Below, one piece after another: positions 34,656 through 42,900 of a DNA stretch of 64,000 nucleotides. Position 1 is the stretch's first letter. Every line of letters begins with the position of its first letter. Position numbers and translations under genes: made by a program. The notes under the pieces were generated by a model. It saw only the letters and a program-made list of their open reading frames with translations. It searched no databases and was not told where the DNA came from. The stretch covers positions 111,901 to 175,900 of the forward strand of contig CAMOIE010000005.1 of assembly GCA_946615905.1 (NCBI GenBank). Reading direction: 5' to 3'. The stretch comes from an uncultured Treponema sp. GTDB lineage: Bacteria > Spirochaetota > Spirochaetia > Treponematales > Treponemataceae.

Positions 34656-36086
34656 ATGGACTCTGAGGAATATAAAAAGTATTTTAAATCTCATTACTGG
34701 CGCACATCATCATTTACGACAGGCTTGGCTTTGGCAGTTTCAGACTCACTTTTTCTCCTGCTTTCAATCGGAGCCGCCTTCTTTATAATCAACCTCTTAA
34801 ACCATTCATGGATTAACTTCCGGTCCTTTGTAAACTACTGGGTCTATATTCCCCCGGCAATCGCAGTTTACTATGCGGCAGGCCTTTATCCAGGAATTCT
34901 TCTTCCCCCGGCGGAAGAAGTAAGAAAATTCTGTCTCTGTACTTTTTTCATTTGTGCGGGAATAGCTATGTCCATCACCGTTGAAGAGGCGGACGACAAG
35001 TGGCCTTTGGTAATCGCCTTTCTTCTGGCAGTTCCGATTGCAACCATTGTCCTCCCGGCAGCCCGTGAATTTTCCCGCCACGCCCTTTCAAAAAAAAGGT
35101 GGTACGGAGTTCCGGCGGTAATTTTTGTCACCGGGGATTCAGGCGATGTAATAATCGACCGTCTGAACAACCGCTACGACTTTGGCTACAAGCCGGCAAT
35201 CATAATCGACAGTCTCTGCAAAAAAGCTGACATGTATAAAAACGTTCCACGATTTCCCGGGGAACGCGAAATCGGGGAAGAGATAATAAATGCTACAGGA
35301 ATAAAAGTCGCAATAATTTCAGGCTACAAGGGCGACACAGACTTAATACACCATGCCTTCCGCTACACCGTAAACATTCCCAGAGGCGAAAACGATGAGC
35401 GCAACTCAGACACAAGCGTCCGTGACTTCGGCGGAATTTTGGGCTATTCATCAACCCACAACCTTACAAAAACCAGGGCTCTGACTTTAAAAAGGGCGGT
35501 CGATTTGACACTTCTGCTGGTTTCTTCACCGCTGACAATTCCCTTGACCCTCATAGTTTCCTTGCTTATAAAAGTCACAAGCCCCGGCCCGATTTTCTAT
35601 GGCCACACAAGAGTCGGGAAGAACGGCCGCCAATTCAAATGTTGGAAATTCAGGTCAATGGTAATCGATGCAGACAAGCAGCTGGCAAAAATTCTCGCAG
35701 AAAATCCAGAAATGAGGGCACAGTGGGAAAAGGACCAAAAATTCGAAAATGACCCCCGCGTCACCAAGATTGGAAAAATTTTGCGCAAAACATCAATCGA
35801 TGAAATTCCCCAGTTCTTCAATATTCTGACCGGAGAAATGTCATTTATCGGTCCCCGCCCAGTAACAAGGCCGGAACTTGAAAAATACGGCAAAAAGACA
35901 GATTTCATCCTTTCAGTAACTCCGGGACTTTCGGGTATGTGGCAGATTTCCGGCCGGTCGGACACAGGCTACGAGGAAAGAATCAACTTGGACTCCTACT
36001 ATATTCAGAACTGGTCGGTCTGGCTTGACATTTGGATTATCATAAAAACAGTTTACGTTGTCCTCAAAGGAAAGGGCGCATACTGA
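34656..36086 (+). CDS. Undecaprenyl-phosphate sugar-phosphate transferase (WbaP/WcaJ-like)
   Basis: Polyprenyl-phosphate hexose-1-phosphate transferase that starts lipid-linked glycan synthesis. 476 residues: about four or five N-terminal helices (~25-150), a cytosolic NAD-like domain (~155-260) and the C-terminal bacterial sugar-transferase domain (~275-476). That domain has the re-entrant helix with SPGPIFYGHTRVGKNGRQF, KFRSMV, LRKTSIDEIPQFFNIL and FIGPRPVT. The full WbaP-type architecture is present. No Shine-Dalgarno sequence is seen before the ATG. Its stop overlaps the start of the Omp85-like gene (TGATG). Confidence 0.9.
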   Translation: MDSEEYKKYFKSHYWRTSSFTTGLALAVSDSLFLLLSIGAAFFIINLLNHSWINFRSFVNYWVYIPPAIAVYYAAGLYPGILLPPAEEVRKFCLCTFFICAGIAMSITVEEADDKWPLVIAFLLAVPIATIVLPAAREFSRHALSKKRWYGVPAVIFVTGDSGDVIIDRLNNRYDFGYKPAIIIDSLCKKADMYKNVPRFPGEREIGEEIINATGIKVAIISGYKGDTDLIHHAFRYTVNIPRGENDERNSDTSVRDFGGILGYSSTHNLTKTRALTLKRAVDLTLLLVSSPLTIPLTLIVSLLIKVTSPGPIFYGHTRVGKNGRQFKCWKFRSMVIDADKQLAKILAENPEMRAQWEKDQKFENDPRVTKIGKILRKTSIDEIPQFFNILTGEMSFIGPRPVTRPELEKYGKKTDFILSVTPGLSGMWQISGRSDTGYEERINLDSYYIQNWSVWLDIWIIIKTVYVVLKGKGAY

Positions 36087-37636
36087 TGAACAAAAAAAGC
36101 CTACTTTCCCTTGTCGCAGGTCTTTTTTCTTTTTCAGTTTTTTGTGAACAATTCAAGATTTCTCAAGTAATTTACGAAATTGACGGCATCACAAAGGAGT
36201 ACGCCTTAAAAGATGCCGTTCCAATTTCCACAGAAAAGATTTTTGCTTCCCATGAGGAACTGGACACATACCTTGATGATATCCGTCAACAGCTTTCCAA
36301 CGAGCGGAATCTAGCCTCGTCCCAGGTAAGCGTAGAATACCCAGAGGAGGATGCAGAAGATTCCGAAAACGCAATCACCTCTGTAAAAGTCAGGGTTCTA
36401 ACCCATGACTCAAAGCATTTTCTTGCCATGGCTTATCCAAAATATTCCTCAAACGATGGGGCGTTTTTAAAAGCCAAAATAAAGGACACAAATTTTCTGG
36501 GCACGATGAGCGATTTGGAAGGGGGCTTTAACGTAGGACTCAAGGCTGGGGACGAAGAGCTTGGCGAGGATCCTGACGAATATGACAAAATAATCGGATT
36601 TGAGCTTTCTTACAATTACCCATTTCCCTTCCAGGCGGTCAACCTGACGTGGACTAATGATTTTTCAGTCAAATATACTTTTTGGGAAACAAAGCCTGAA
36701 TACTCGCTTTTCACCGGCCTGACTTTGGAAATTCCTTTCTCCAACTTTTCTATCGTTCTCGAAGGAAAGCAAGGGGCAGTCCGCAACACTGATTACGAAA
36801 AATACAAGGACGAGACTTATTTTGTAGAATACGGAAGACTTTCAATTCCTGTGGCTGTCGCGGACATTCAAAACTGGGGCAAGGTAATCTGGCGGCCCTA
36901 CTCTAAAATCACCTACAACTGGGATTCAGACGGAATCAGAAAAAGAAACGAAGACCTGTCATCCCCCCTGATACGGACCGGCTATAGAATCGAAACTGGC
37001 AGGGTAAACTGGATTGGAAATTTCCGAGACGGGTTGACCTTGGATTTTGACCAAAACATAGGCTACAACGACCAGACGGACGAATATCTTCCGCAAATCA
37101 AGGGCGGGGTCGAAGCCTTCAAAGCCTTCAAGCACGCAGGAATCAACGCAAGATTTTTTGCCATGGCCCAAATCAACGGGAAGGAAGAAGTCGGACAGTA
37201 CCTGCGTGGCATCAAGGACGGACAGAGATTCAATAAAAACCTTAGCCTCTATCCAAAGAAATCGCTGAAGGTAAAAAATGCCCTTGCCCTCAATTTGGAC
37301 CTGCCAATCCATATTTTTACAAGCGACTGGAAAATGTTCGACTGGATGAAAATCTTCAATTTTGAGCTTCAAGTCTCTCCGTTTTTTGACGCAGCCCTGA
37401 CTTCAAACGAGGCGACAGGAAAACTGTTCAGCCCAAAAGACGGTTGGTATGCCGGGGGAATCGAATTTTTGGTCTTTCCGCAAAAGTGGCGCAGCATAGT
37501 CATGCGGGCTTCCTGCGGCTTTGATTTAGGAAAACTTATATTGGATAAAGCATCAGACTCTTACTATGACGAGAGCTGGCGAAGCACTTTCGCCTCAAGC
37601 CATGAACTCTACATAGGTCTAGGCCTTCACTACTAA
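36086..37636 (+). CDS. Omp85/BamA-superfamily outer-membrane barrel protein
   Basis: 516 residues with a signal peptide (~1-20), one POTRA-like region (~22-115, FKISQVIYEIDGITKEYAL) and a ~400-residue beta barrel. Evidence for the superfamily is the loop-6-like motif QYLRGIKDGQRF (compare the RGF/RGY motif), alternating amphipathic strands such as FELSYNYPFPF, and a C-terminal strand ending in an aromatic (LYIGLGLHY). The ATG overlaps the WbaP-like stop, so it belongs to the polymer operon; the open frame upstream is only overlap with that gene. A role in moving the polymer or its glycolipid to the surface is inferred from position. Confidence 0.72.
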   Translation: MNKKSLLSLVAGLFSFSVFCEQFKISQVIYEIDGITKEYALKDAVPISTEKIFASHEELDTYLDDIRQQLSNERNLASSQVSVEYPEEDAEDSENAITSVKVRVLTHDSKHFLAMAYPKYSSNDGAFLKAKIKDTNFLGTMSDLEGGFNVGLKAGDEELGEDPDEYDKIIGFELSYNYPFPFQAVNLTWTNDFSVKYTFWETKPEYSLFTGLTLEIPFSNFSIVLEGKQGAVRNTDYEKYKDETYFVEYGRLSIPVAVADIQNWGKVIWRPYSKITYNWDSDGIRKRNEDLSSPLIRTGYRIETGRVNWIGNFRDGLTLDFDQNIGYNDQTDEYLPQIKGGVEAFKAFKHAGINARFFAMAQINGKEEVGQYLRGIKDGQRFNKNLSLYPKKSLKVKNALALNLDLPIHIFTSDWKMFDWMKIFNFELQVSPFFDAALTSNEATGKLFSPKDGWYAGGIEFLVFPQKWRSIVMRASCGFDLGKLILDKASDSYYDESWRSTFASSHELYIGLGLHY

Positions 37637-37667
37637 AAGCAAAGGCTCATCAGGATTTTATCTCAAG

Positions 37668-38798
37668 CTACTGATTTTCAACTGATTTTTCGTTCAAGCG
37701 GATAAGAAGGGTCTGGGCCTTGTTCCTATAAAAGTCATCAGGAATGTTCCCCGCCATCTGCAAGTACATATTTCCGGCAAAAACTTTTTTACCCCGCTTT
37801 TCACACATAGAGGCAAAACTGCACATAGAAGACCAGACATTATTCTCCCGCGCCCAGTCAATGACATCAGGGTAACGGCCGCATTCCGCCAAAAAGCCAG
37901 AAAAAGTCGTATAGGAATACGTCATTTCGCGTTCAGTCAAAATCGTAAAGACGTGGGTAAAAGCCTCTACACAAGCCAAACCATAACATTCAAGGGCTTT
38001 TTCCTGATCCTGGGGACGACTTTCATACAGCTGCCCCAAGTGAAAAAGGGCACGGACAGTATTGTAGGATTCAGCCCGATAGAACAAAAAGAATTTGTCA
38101 GGTCCGTCTTCCTTGTCAGCGTCAACAGTGCGTAAAAAAGCCTTGCGCATTGCCCTGTTCATGTAATTTTTGTCTTCTTTCAGGACGTTCAGAAGAAGGG
38201 CTTCATACCTGTCGGTTTTCCCAGAATTTTCCTCTAACTCAGCCATAGAATACAAAATGTCAATCAGAGAGCGGGGAATATCAAGGAGGCTAGACTTCTC
38301 CCTAGCCTTCTCAAAATACTGACGGGCAAAATCATACTCGCCTTCCGCCTGATAAATTTTTCCGATTAAATACTCTGCCTCAGGAAAAGACTCCCTCTCC
38401 TTCAGCCATTTTAAAAGATTTGAAACGGAGTCCTTAAAATATTCCTTTCCATGAAGGTCAAGGCAACGTCTGAGAATCGAGACGGCTTCCTTTTCACCGC
38501 GCTCGTTCAAAACTTCAATCACGGGATCAAATTCATCCCCGGCTTTTTTAACCTGTCTGGGGGAAAGGGCCTTGTCCAAAACAAAAAGATCGTATTCTGA
38601 TTCCGCCTTTCTGTTTTGCTTTGCGGCGTTGGCGAATTTTACCGCCTGTCCGTAATTTCCCCGTGAAAACTCAACATTAGCGTTTTGAAGCATTTTCCAA
38701 GAAGTTTCTTCCACCGGAACCGGGGTCATGTTTTTGGCAAAGACAGAATTTGAGGCAAAAAATGCAAAAAGGCAAAAAATCAGGGCAGCTTTTTTCAT
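37668..38798 (-). CDS. Secreted TPR-repeat protein
   Basis: 376 residues, cleavable signal peptide (~1-21, ending SVFAK) and about six helix-turn-helix TPR-like units, for example FSRGNYGQAVKFANAAKQ and YQAEGEYDFARQYFEKAR. No enzymatic domain is visible. TPR proteins scaffold complexes; this one would be periplasmic. Its ATG overlaps the ispG stop by four bases (ATGA), so the two genes are co-translated although they are functionally unrelated. Confidence 0.8.
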   Translation of the reverse strand: MKKAALIFCLFAFFASNSVFAKNMTPVPVEETSWKMLQNANVEFSRGNYGQAVKFANAAKQNRKAESEYDLFVLDKALSPRQVKKAGDEFDPVIEVLNERGEKEAVSILRRCLDLHGKEYFKDSVSNLLKWLKERESFPEAEYLIGKIYQAEGEYDFARQYFEKAREKSSLLDIPRSLIDILYSMAELEENSGKTDRYEALLLNVLKEDKNYMNRAMRKAFLRTVDADKEDGPDKFFLFYRAESYNTVRALFHLGQLYESRPQDQEKALECYGLACVEAFTHVFTILTEREMTYSYTTFSGFLAECGRYPDVIDWARENNVWSSMCSFASMCEKRGKKVFAGNMYLQMAGNIPDDFYRNKAQTLLIRLNEKSVENQ

Positions 38799-39883
38799 AG
38801 CGAATTGAGTTCCTCTCTAAATGCATTATCGGCATCTTCCATTGGAACCGTTCGCACAATTTTTCCCTTTTTAAAGATGATTGCCTTGTCGGTAGCACCG
38901 GCGATTCCGATGTCAGCATGTTTGCCCTCTCCCGGCCCATTGACCACACAGCCCATGACAGCTACAGTGATGTCTTTTTTCATTGCAAGCAGCTCGTTCT
39001 GCCACCTGGCCATAAATCCGTGAACGTCAAAGCCAACACGGCCGCACCTAGGGCAGGAGACAAGTTTTACTCCGCCAGACCTCTTTCCGCACTCTCTCAG
39101 AATCTCAAGGCCAGTTATGACCTCGTTCTCAGGGGCGGAAGAAAGGGAGACGCGGATTGTGTCGCCGATTCCCTCATTCAAAAGATGGCTGAAAGCAAGG
39201 GTTGACTTCACGACTCCGGTAATCAGGGGGCCTGCCTCAGTAACACCGACGTGAAGAGGCGCGTCATGATTTTTTGCGAAAGCCTCGTTTGCCTCGATCG
39301 TCTCCAGAACGGAGGAGGCCTTCATAGAGACAGCGTAGTCGCTGAATTTAAGCTCCTCGAAGACCTGGCACTCGCGGGAGGCAGTCTCTGAGAGGGCTAC
39401 GGCACGGCTCATTGTCCCTGCCTCGACCTTTTCCTCCAAATCCTTGGGAAGGCTTCCGGTGTTAACTCCGATTCTGATTGCGACTCCCTTCTCGCGGCAG
39501 CCGTTGACAACAGCCTCGACCTTCTCCCGGCTTCCGATGTTTCCAGGATTGATTCTGATTGCGGCGACATTCCCCTCAAGGCACTTCAAGGCCAACCGCC
39601 AGTCAAAGTGAATGTCGGCAACAAGTGGCATCTCGCTTTCCGCGCAGATTTTCTCGAAGGCCTCGGCTGACTCCATGTTGGGGACGGCGAAACGCAAAAT
39701 GTCGCAGCCCAAAAGTGAGAGGGAGTTGATTTTCTTTATAAGTTCAGCCCGTTTTACATCGTCTGTGTCCAAGCCGATTATAGGCTCCTTCCACATTGTC
39801 TGGATTGAGACGGGAGAGCCGCCGCCGATATTGATTTTTCTTGTGACACCCTTGCCACCGATTGTGATTAGTCTAGTTTTCAT
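38795..39883 (-). CDS. ispG: 4-hydroxy-3-methylbut-2-en-1-yl diphosphate synthase (IspG)
   Basis: [4Fe-4S] enzyme of the MEP isoprenoid pathway that converts MEcPP to HMBPP. 362 residues with the three cluster cysteines Cys277 and Cys280 (SCPRCGRVG) and Cys312 (MGCVVNGPGE), plus family segments ADIHFDWRLAL and INPGNIG. This is the short two-domain bacterial form. A single conserved start at 39883. Translationally coupled to the TPR gene. Confidence 0.96.
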   Translation of the reverse strand: MKTRLITIGGKGVTRKINIGGGSPVSIQTMWKEPIIGLDTDDVKRAELIKKINSLSLLGCDILRFAVPNMESAEAFEKICAESEMPLVADIHFDWRLALKCLEGNVAAIRINPGNIGSREKVEAVVNGCREKGVAIRIGVNTGSLPKDLEEKVEAGTMSRAVALSETASRECQVFEELKFSDYAVSMKASSVLETIEANEAFAKNHDAPLHVGVTEAGPLITGVVKSTLAFSHLLNEGIGDTIRVSLSSAPENEVITGLEILRECGKRSGGVKLVSCPRCGRVGFDVHGFMARWQNELLAMKKDITVAVMGCVVNGPGEGKHADIGIAGATDKAIIFKKGKIVRTVPMEDADNAFREELNSL

Positions 39884-40031
39884 GCGGTTATTTTAACGCA
39901 AGTCTGCAAAAAATTGAACAGCGAAAAACGCAAACCGCCAGCAGTTTTCTTTTTTCGCGCTTTTTTCTTTCGCTTTTTTTCCCACCGGTGGAAGATTTTT
40001 CGTTTTTTTTGCGAATTTGCATTTTCACCTC

Positions 40032-40060
40032 TTGACGCAAACAATCAAATCATATATATT
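40032..40060 (+). promoter_or_regulatory. Sigma-70 promoter of tRNA-Met
   Basis: TTGACG (40032-40037), 17-bp spacer, TATATT (40055-40060), placing +1 about seven bases before the tRNA. Confidence 0.75.
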
Positions 40061-40073
40061 TGAACAATCACAT

Positions 40074-40146
40074 GGGGGCGTAGTCCAGTTGGTAGAACAC
40101 CGGACTCATATTCCGTATGTCATAGGTTCAAGTCCTATCGCCCCTA
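40074..40146 (+). tRNA. tRNA-Met (anticodon CAT)
   Basis: Cloverleaf: acceptor GGGGGCG with CGCCCCT, D loop AGTTGGTA, anticodon loop CTCATAT with CAT at 40107-40109, and a perfect T stem ATAGG/CCTAT around TTCAAGT. Discriminator A, no encoded CCA. One mismatch each in the D and anticodon stems. It lacks the GGG/CCC anticodon-stem pairs of an initiator, so it is elongator Met or a lysidine-modified Ile2. Confidence 0.92.
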
Positions 40147-40151
40147 TACGT

Positions 40152-40190
40152 AAAGGCTGCTTGAATTTTCAGGCAGCCTTTTATTTTTTA
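40152..40190 (+). terminator. Terminator after tRNA-Met
   Basis: AAAGGCTGC (40152-40160) pairs with GCAGCCTTT (40173-40181), followed by a T-rich run. Confidence 0.85.
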
Positions 40191-40225
40191 CAGCCATCAA
40201 TTTTTCTGGAGGAGGAAATCAATCT

Positions 40226-41179
40226 ATGCTAGCGGCTGAAAAATTCGACACTCCATTCAAGGGCCGGTCGCTCTTGACTTGGGCAGACTACACAAAAGAA
40301 GAAATTCTGCAAATTCTCGACTACGCCTTTTTGGTAAAAAAACAGGCCCACGCAGGCGAAATCCACCAGCGTTTCTTGGGAAAGACAATTGCCCTAATTT
40401 TCGAGAAACGCTCGACAAGAACCCGCTCCTCATTCGAGACGGCCTTCGGTGAGGAAGGCGGACACCCGGTCTTCATGTCAACAGACGACATCCAGCTGGG
40501 CGGAAAGGAATCCGTAAAAGACACAGCCAGAGTCCTTGGAAGAATGTTCTCCGCAATTGAATTCCGTGGCTTCAAGCAGGAGCATGTAAAACAGCTGGCA
40601 GAATTCTCTGGCATTCCGGTCATCAACGGACTAACGGACGAATTCCACCCGACTCAGGCCTTGGCCGATGTGATGACATTAAAAGAAAATTTCGGAAAGC
40701 TTGAGGGCCTCCACCTCTGCTTCTGCGGGGACGGAAGGAACAACGTCGCCCGATCCCTCATGCTGATTTGCGCAAAACTCGGAATCAACTTTTCAATTTA
40801 CAGCCCCAAAGAGCTTTTCCCGCCCAAGGACATTCTCGATCTCTGCCAGCCAATCGCAGAAAAAAGCGGGGCAAAAATTTCAGTTTCAGACAATAAATCT
40901 GTTGTAAAAAACGCCGATTGCCTTTATACTGATGTGTGGGTTTCCATGGGTGAAGAATCACTCAAAGAGGAAAGAACCCGCCTGCTTTCACCCTTCCAGG
41001 TGAACAAAGACCTCATGGCCGCCACCGGAAAGAAAGAGACAATCTTCCTCCACTGTCTGCCGGCCGTAAAGGGTCAAGAAGTCACGGAAGACGTTTTCGA
41101 GTCTCCAGCCTCAAAAGTCTGGGACGAGGCCGAAAACAGGAAGCACACAATCAAAGCAATTATGCTTGCCCTGATTTAG
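40226..41179 (+). CDS. argF: Ornithine carbamoyltransferase
   Basis: Transfers carbamoyl from carbamoyl phosphate to ornithine giving citrulline, or the reverse in the arginine deiminase route. 317 residues with the carbamoyl-phosphate site STRTR (63-67), HPTQALAD (from His141), DVWVSMG of the ornithine loop (236-242) and the catalytic HCLPA (276-280). GGAGGAGGAAA precedes the ATG. No other arginine genes are adjacent, so anabolic (argF) versus catabolic (arcB) use is not decided. Confidence 0.94.
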   Translation: MLAAEKFDTPFKGRSLLTWADYTKEEILQILDYAFLVKKQAHAGEIHQRFLGKTIALIFEKRSTRTRSSFETAFGEEGGHPVFMSTDDIQLGGKESVKDTARVLGRMFSAIEFRGFKQEHVKQLAEFSGIPVINGLTDEFHPTQALADVMTLKENFGKLEGLHLCFCGDGRNNVARSLMLICAKLGINFSIYSPKELFPPKDILDLCQPIAEKSGAKISVSDNKSVVKNADCLYTDVWVSMGEESLKEERTRLLSPFQVNKDLMAATGKKETIFLHCLPAVKGQEVTEDVFESPASKVWDEAENRKHTIKAIMLALI

Positions 41180-41204
41180 TCAGAGGAGCCAAAAGGAGTT
41201 GGTT

Positions 41205-41615
41205 ATGAAGAAATCATTGTTCATCGCAGCCTTGTTCGGAATCGCGGTTCTTTTTTCAGCCTCAGCAAAAGAATACAGGAACGAATTTGTAGAATCTACA
41301 GTTTCCTACAAAAACGTCACTGTATACAAGGTTCTTGACCATAAGGACGCCTACATCGTCATGTATGCCAAGGGACACCGCGAGGTCGGAAACATCGCAA
41401 TTCCTAAAAAATGGTACAAGGAGCACCCCTCAAAACTCAAGTTCCGCGTTTTGCCGAAAGGACTCCAGCCCTATATGTCAGTTTACTACAAGGACGGAAA
41501 CTTCTCCTATGTCATTTTGACTATGCCGACATCCCGTATGGCGGCCGCATGGGGAGTTGCCGACAGCAATGCCGAAGTAAATGCTGACATCGATACTCTT
41601 GACATCAAGTATTAG
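41205..41615 (+). CDS. Secreted protein of unknown function
   Basis: 136 residues with a signal peptide (~1-21, LFSASAKEYR). The mature part is rich in beta strands (VTVYKVLDHKDAYIVMYAK; FSYVILTMP). ATG 41205 follows AAGGAG by six bases; a TTG two codons upstream overlaps that site and is not used. No domain recognised. A strong terminator follows. Confidence 0.75.
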   Translation: MKKSLFIAALFGIAVLFSASAKEYRNEFVESTVSYKNVTVYKVLDHKDAYIVMYAKGHREVGNIAIPKKWYKEHPSKLKFRVLPKGLQPYMSVYYKDGNFSYVILTMPTSRMAAAWGVADSNAEVNADIDTLDIKY

Positions 41616-41637
41616 GGCAATAAGCATTCCTAAAAAG

Positions 41638-41669
41638 AAGCTGCTGATTCGTTCGGCGGCTTTTTTTTT
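41638..41669 (+). terminator. Rho-independent terminator
   Basis: AAGCTGCTGA pairs (with two G-T pairs) to TCGGCGGCTT around a TTCGT loop, followed by nine T residues. Confidence 0.85.
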
Positions 41670-41715
41670 CTTCAAATTGCAAAAAACACAGAAAACAAAA
41701 GAATAAAGGAAAACT

Positions 41716-42699
41716 ATGGAAATCATTTCTCAAGAAAAAATCGACAATTTCAAGAATTTCTTAAAATCGCACGAATTCTTTTTTGTAATCGGCCACAAGG
41801 AGCCGGACGGCGACTGCATCTACTCATGTCTTGGAATGGCGGCCCTTCTCAAGGCCAAAGGCTATGAGTACCAGCTTCTTTCAGCAGGCCCCTTCAAGCG
41901 AAATGAGGTCAAAGAGAACGCAAAATATTTTACCGACACACCGACCTTTCTCTCAGAGCCGGAACGTAAAAAAACAGGGCTCATAATCCTTGACTGCTCG
42001 GAATTCTCCCGCCTCGGAGAAATCAACGGAGACTTGAAAGGTCTGGATACCTTTATCGTAGACCACCACAAGACTGCCGAGGCTACAGAGAACTCGATAA
42101 TCGACCCGACATCCCCGGCCTGTGCCTGCCTCGTCCAGCAGCTCTACGAAAAAATCGTTGGCCCCGTCACAAAAGAAGTTGCGGCCAACCTATTCTTCGG
42201 ACTTTCAACCGACACGGGATATTTCAGGTTTTTAAAGGAGGATTCCGCGGAAGTTTTCAGGGCGGCGGCCCGCCTTGTCGAGGGAGGGGCAAACCCCAGA
42301 AAGACCTACGACAAAATGACATCTGGAAAGCCCTACTCCACCCGCAAACTTCTTGGTGTCCTGCTTGAAAGGGCTAAACAGTATTACGGCGGAAAGCTAG
42401 TCATAACCTACGAGACCATGGAAGACACTGCAAAATGGGGCCAGGAAGGCAGGGATTCTGACGCACTCTACTCGCTTTTCCTTGCGGTCGATGAGGTCGA
42501 GGCTGTCGTATTCTTGCGGCAGGAGACAGAGCATTCTTGCACGGCGGGGCTACGGTCAAAGGATTCTGTCGATGTCTCCGCGATTGCGGCAAAATTCGGC
42601 GGCGGCGGGCACAAGAACGCCTCTGGCCTCAGCACAGATGGAACCATAGAAAAAATAATCCCGAAAATGCTGGAGGAATTCTCAAAGGTTCTCCTATAA
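41716..42699 (+). CDS. nrnA: DHH-family phosphoesterase, NrnA-like nanoRNase/pAp phosphatase
   Basis: Degrades 2-5 nt RNAs and dephosphorylates pAp. 327 residues with the DHH-domain motifs GHKEPDGDCIYS, LDCSEFSR, VDHHKT and the DHHA1-domain C-terminal GGGGHKNASGL. In bacteria lacking Orn this enzyme can also clear pGpG, the product of HD-GYP activity. AAGGAAA precedes the ATG. Stands alone between terminated units. Confidence 0.9.
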   Translation: MEIISQEKIDNFKNFLKSHEFFFVIGHKEPDGDCIYSCLGMAALLKAKGYEYQLLSAGPFKRNEVKENAKYFTDTPTFLSEPERKKTGLIILDCSEFSRLGEINGDLKGLDTFIVDHHKTAEATENSIIDPTSPACACLVQQLYEKIVGPVTKEVAANLFFGLSTDTGYFRFLKEDSAEVFRAAARLVEGGANPRKTYDKMTSGKPYSTRKLLGVLLERAKQYYGGKLVITYETMEDTAKWGQEGRDSDALYSLFLAVDEVEAVVFLRQETEHSCTAGLRSKDSVDVSAIAAKFGGGGHKNASGLSTDGTIEKIIPKMLEEFSKVLL

Positions 42700-42861
42700 C
42701 TAAAACTTGAGAGAGTCTTGCAGTCACGAAATTTTTCTTGCACGGATTTTGCAGACTTGCAAGACAGCCTCACTTTTATGCATAAAAACAAGATTCGTGT
42801 ATAAAATCCCGTAAAATCAGGGTAAAAAAAGCATTTTTTCCAATAAAAAGCAGGCCGTCAC

Positions 42862-42878
42862 TTGGCATGAAAATTGCT
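42862..42878 (+). promoter_or_regulatory. Sigma-54 (RpoN) promoter
   Basis: TTGGCATGAAAATTGCT matches the -24/-12 consensus TTGGCAC-N4-TTGCT with a single departure (T for C at the end of the GGCAC block) and exact GG-to-GC spacing. Predicted +1 near 42889, 12 nt before the ATG at 42901 and at its GGAGG. Confidence 0.75.
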
Positions 42879-42900
42879 AATTGTATGCCGGAGGAAAAGA

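Noticed and set aside
36032..36085. Upstream extension of the Omp85-like frame
   Set aside because: It overlaps the end of the WbaP-like gene and would bury the signal peptide inside the protein.
39946..40010. Repeated CGC-T-run sequence between ispG and tRNA-Met as a terminator or repeat array
   Set aside because: It is low-complexity sequence with one weak CCACCGGTGG palindrome; no gene ends towards it on either strand, so there is nothing to terminate.
42874..42900. TTG start for the HTH protein
   Set aside because: It falls on the sigma-54 -12 element, before the predicted transcription start; ATG 42901 has a GGAGG.
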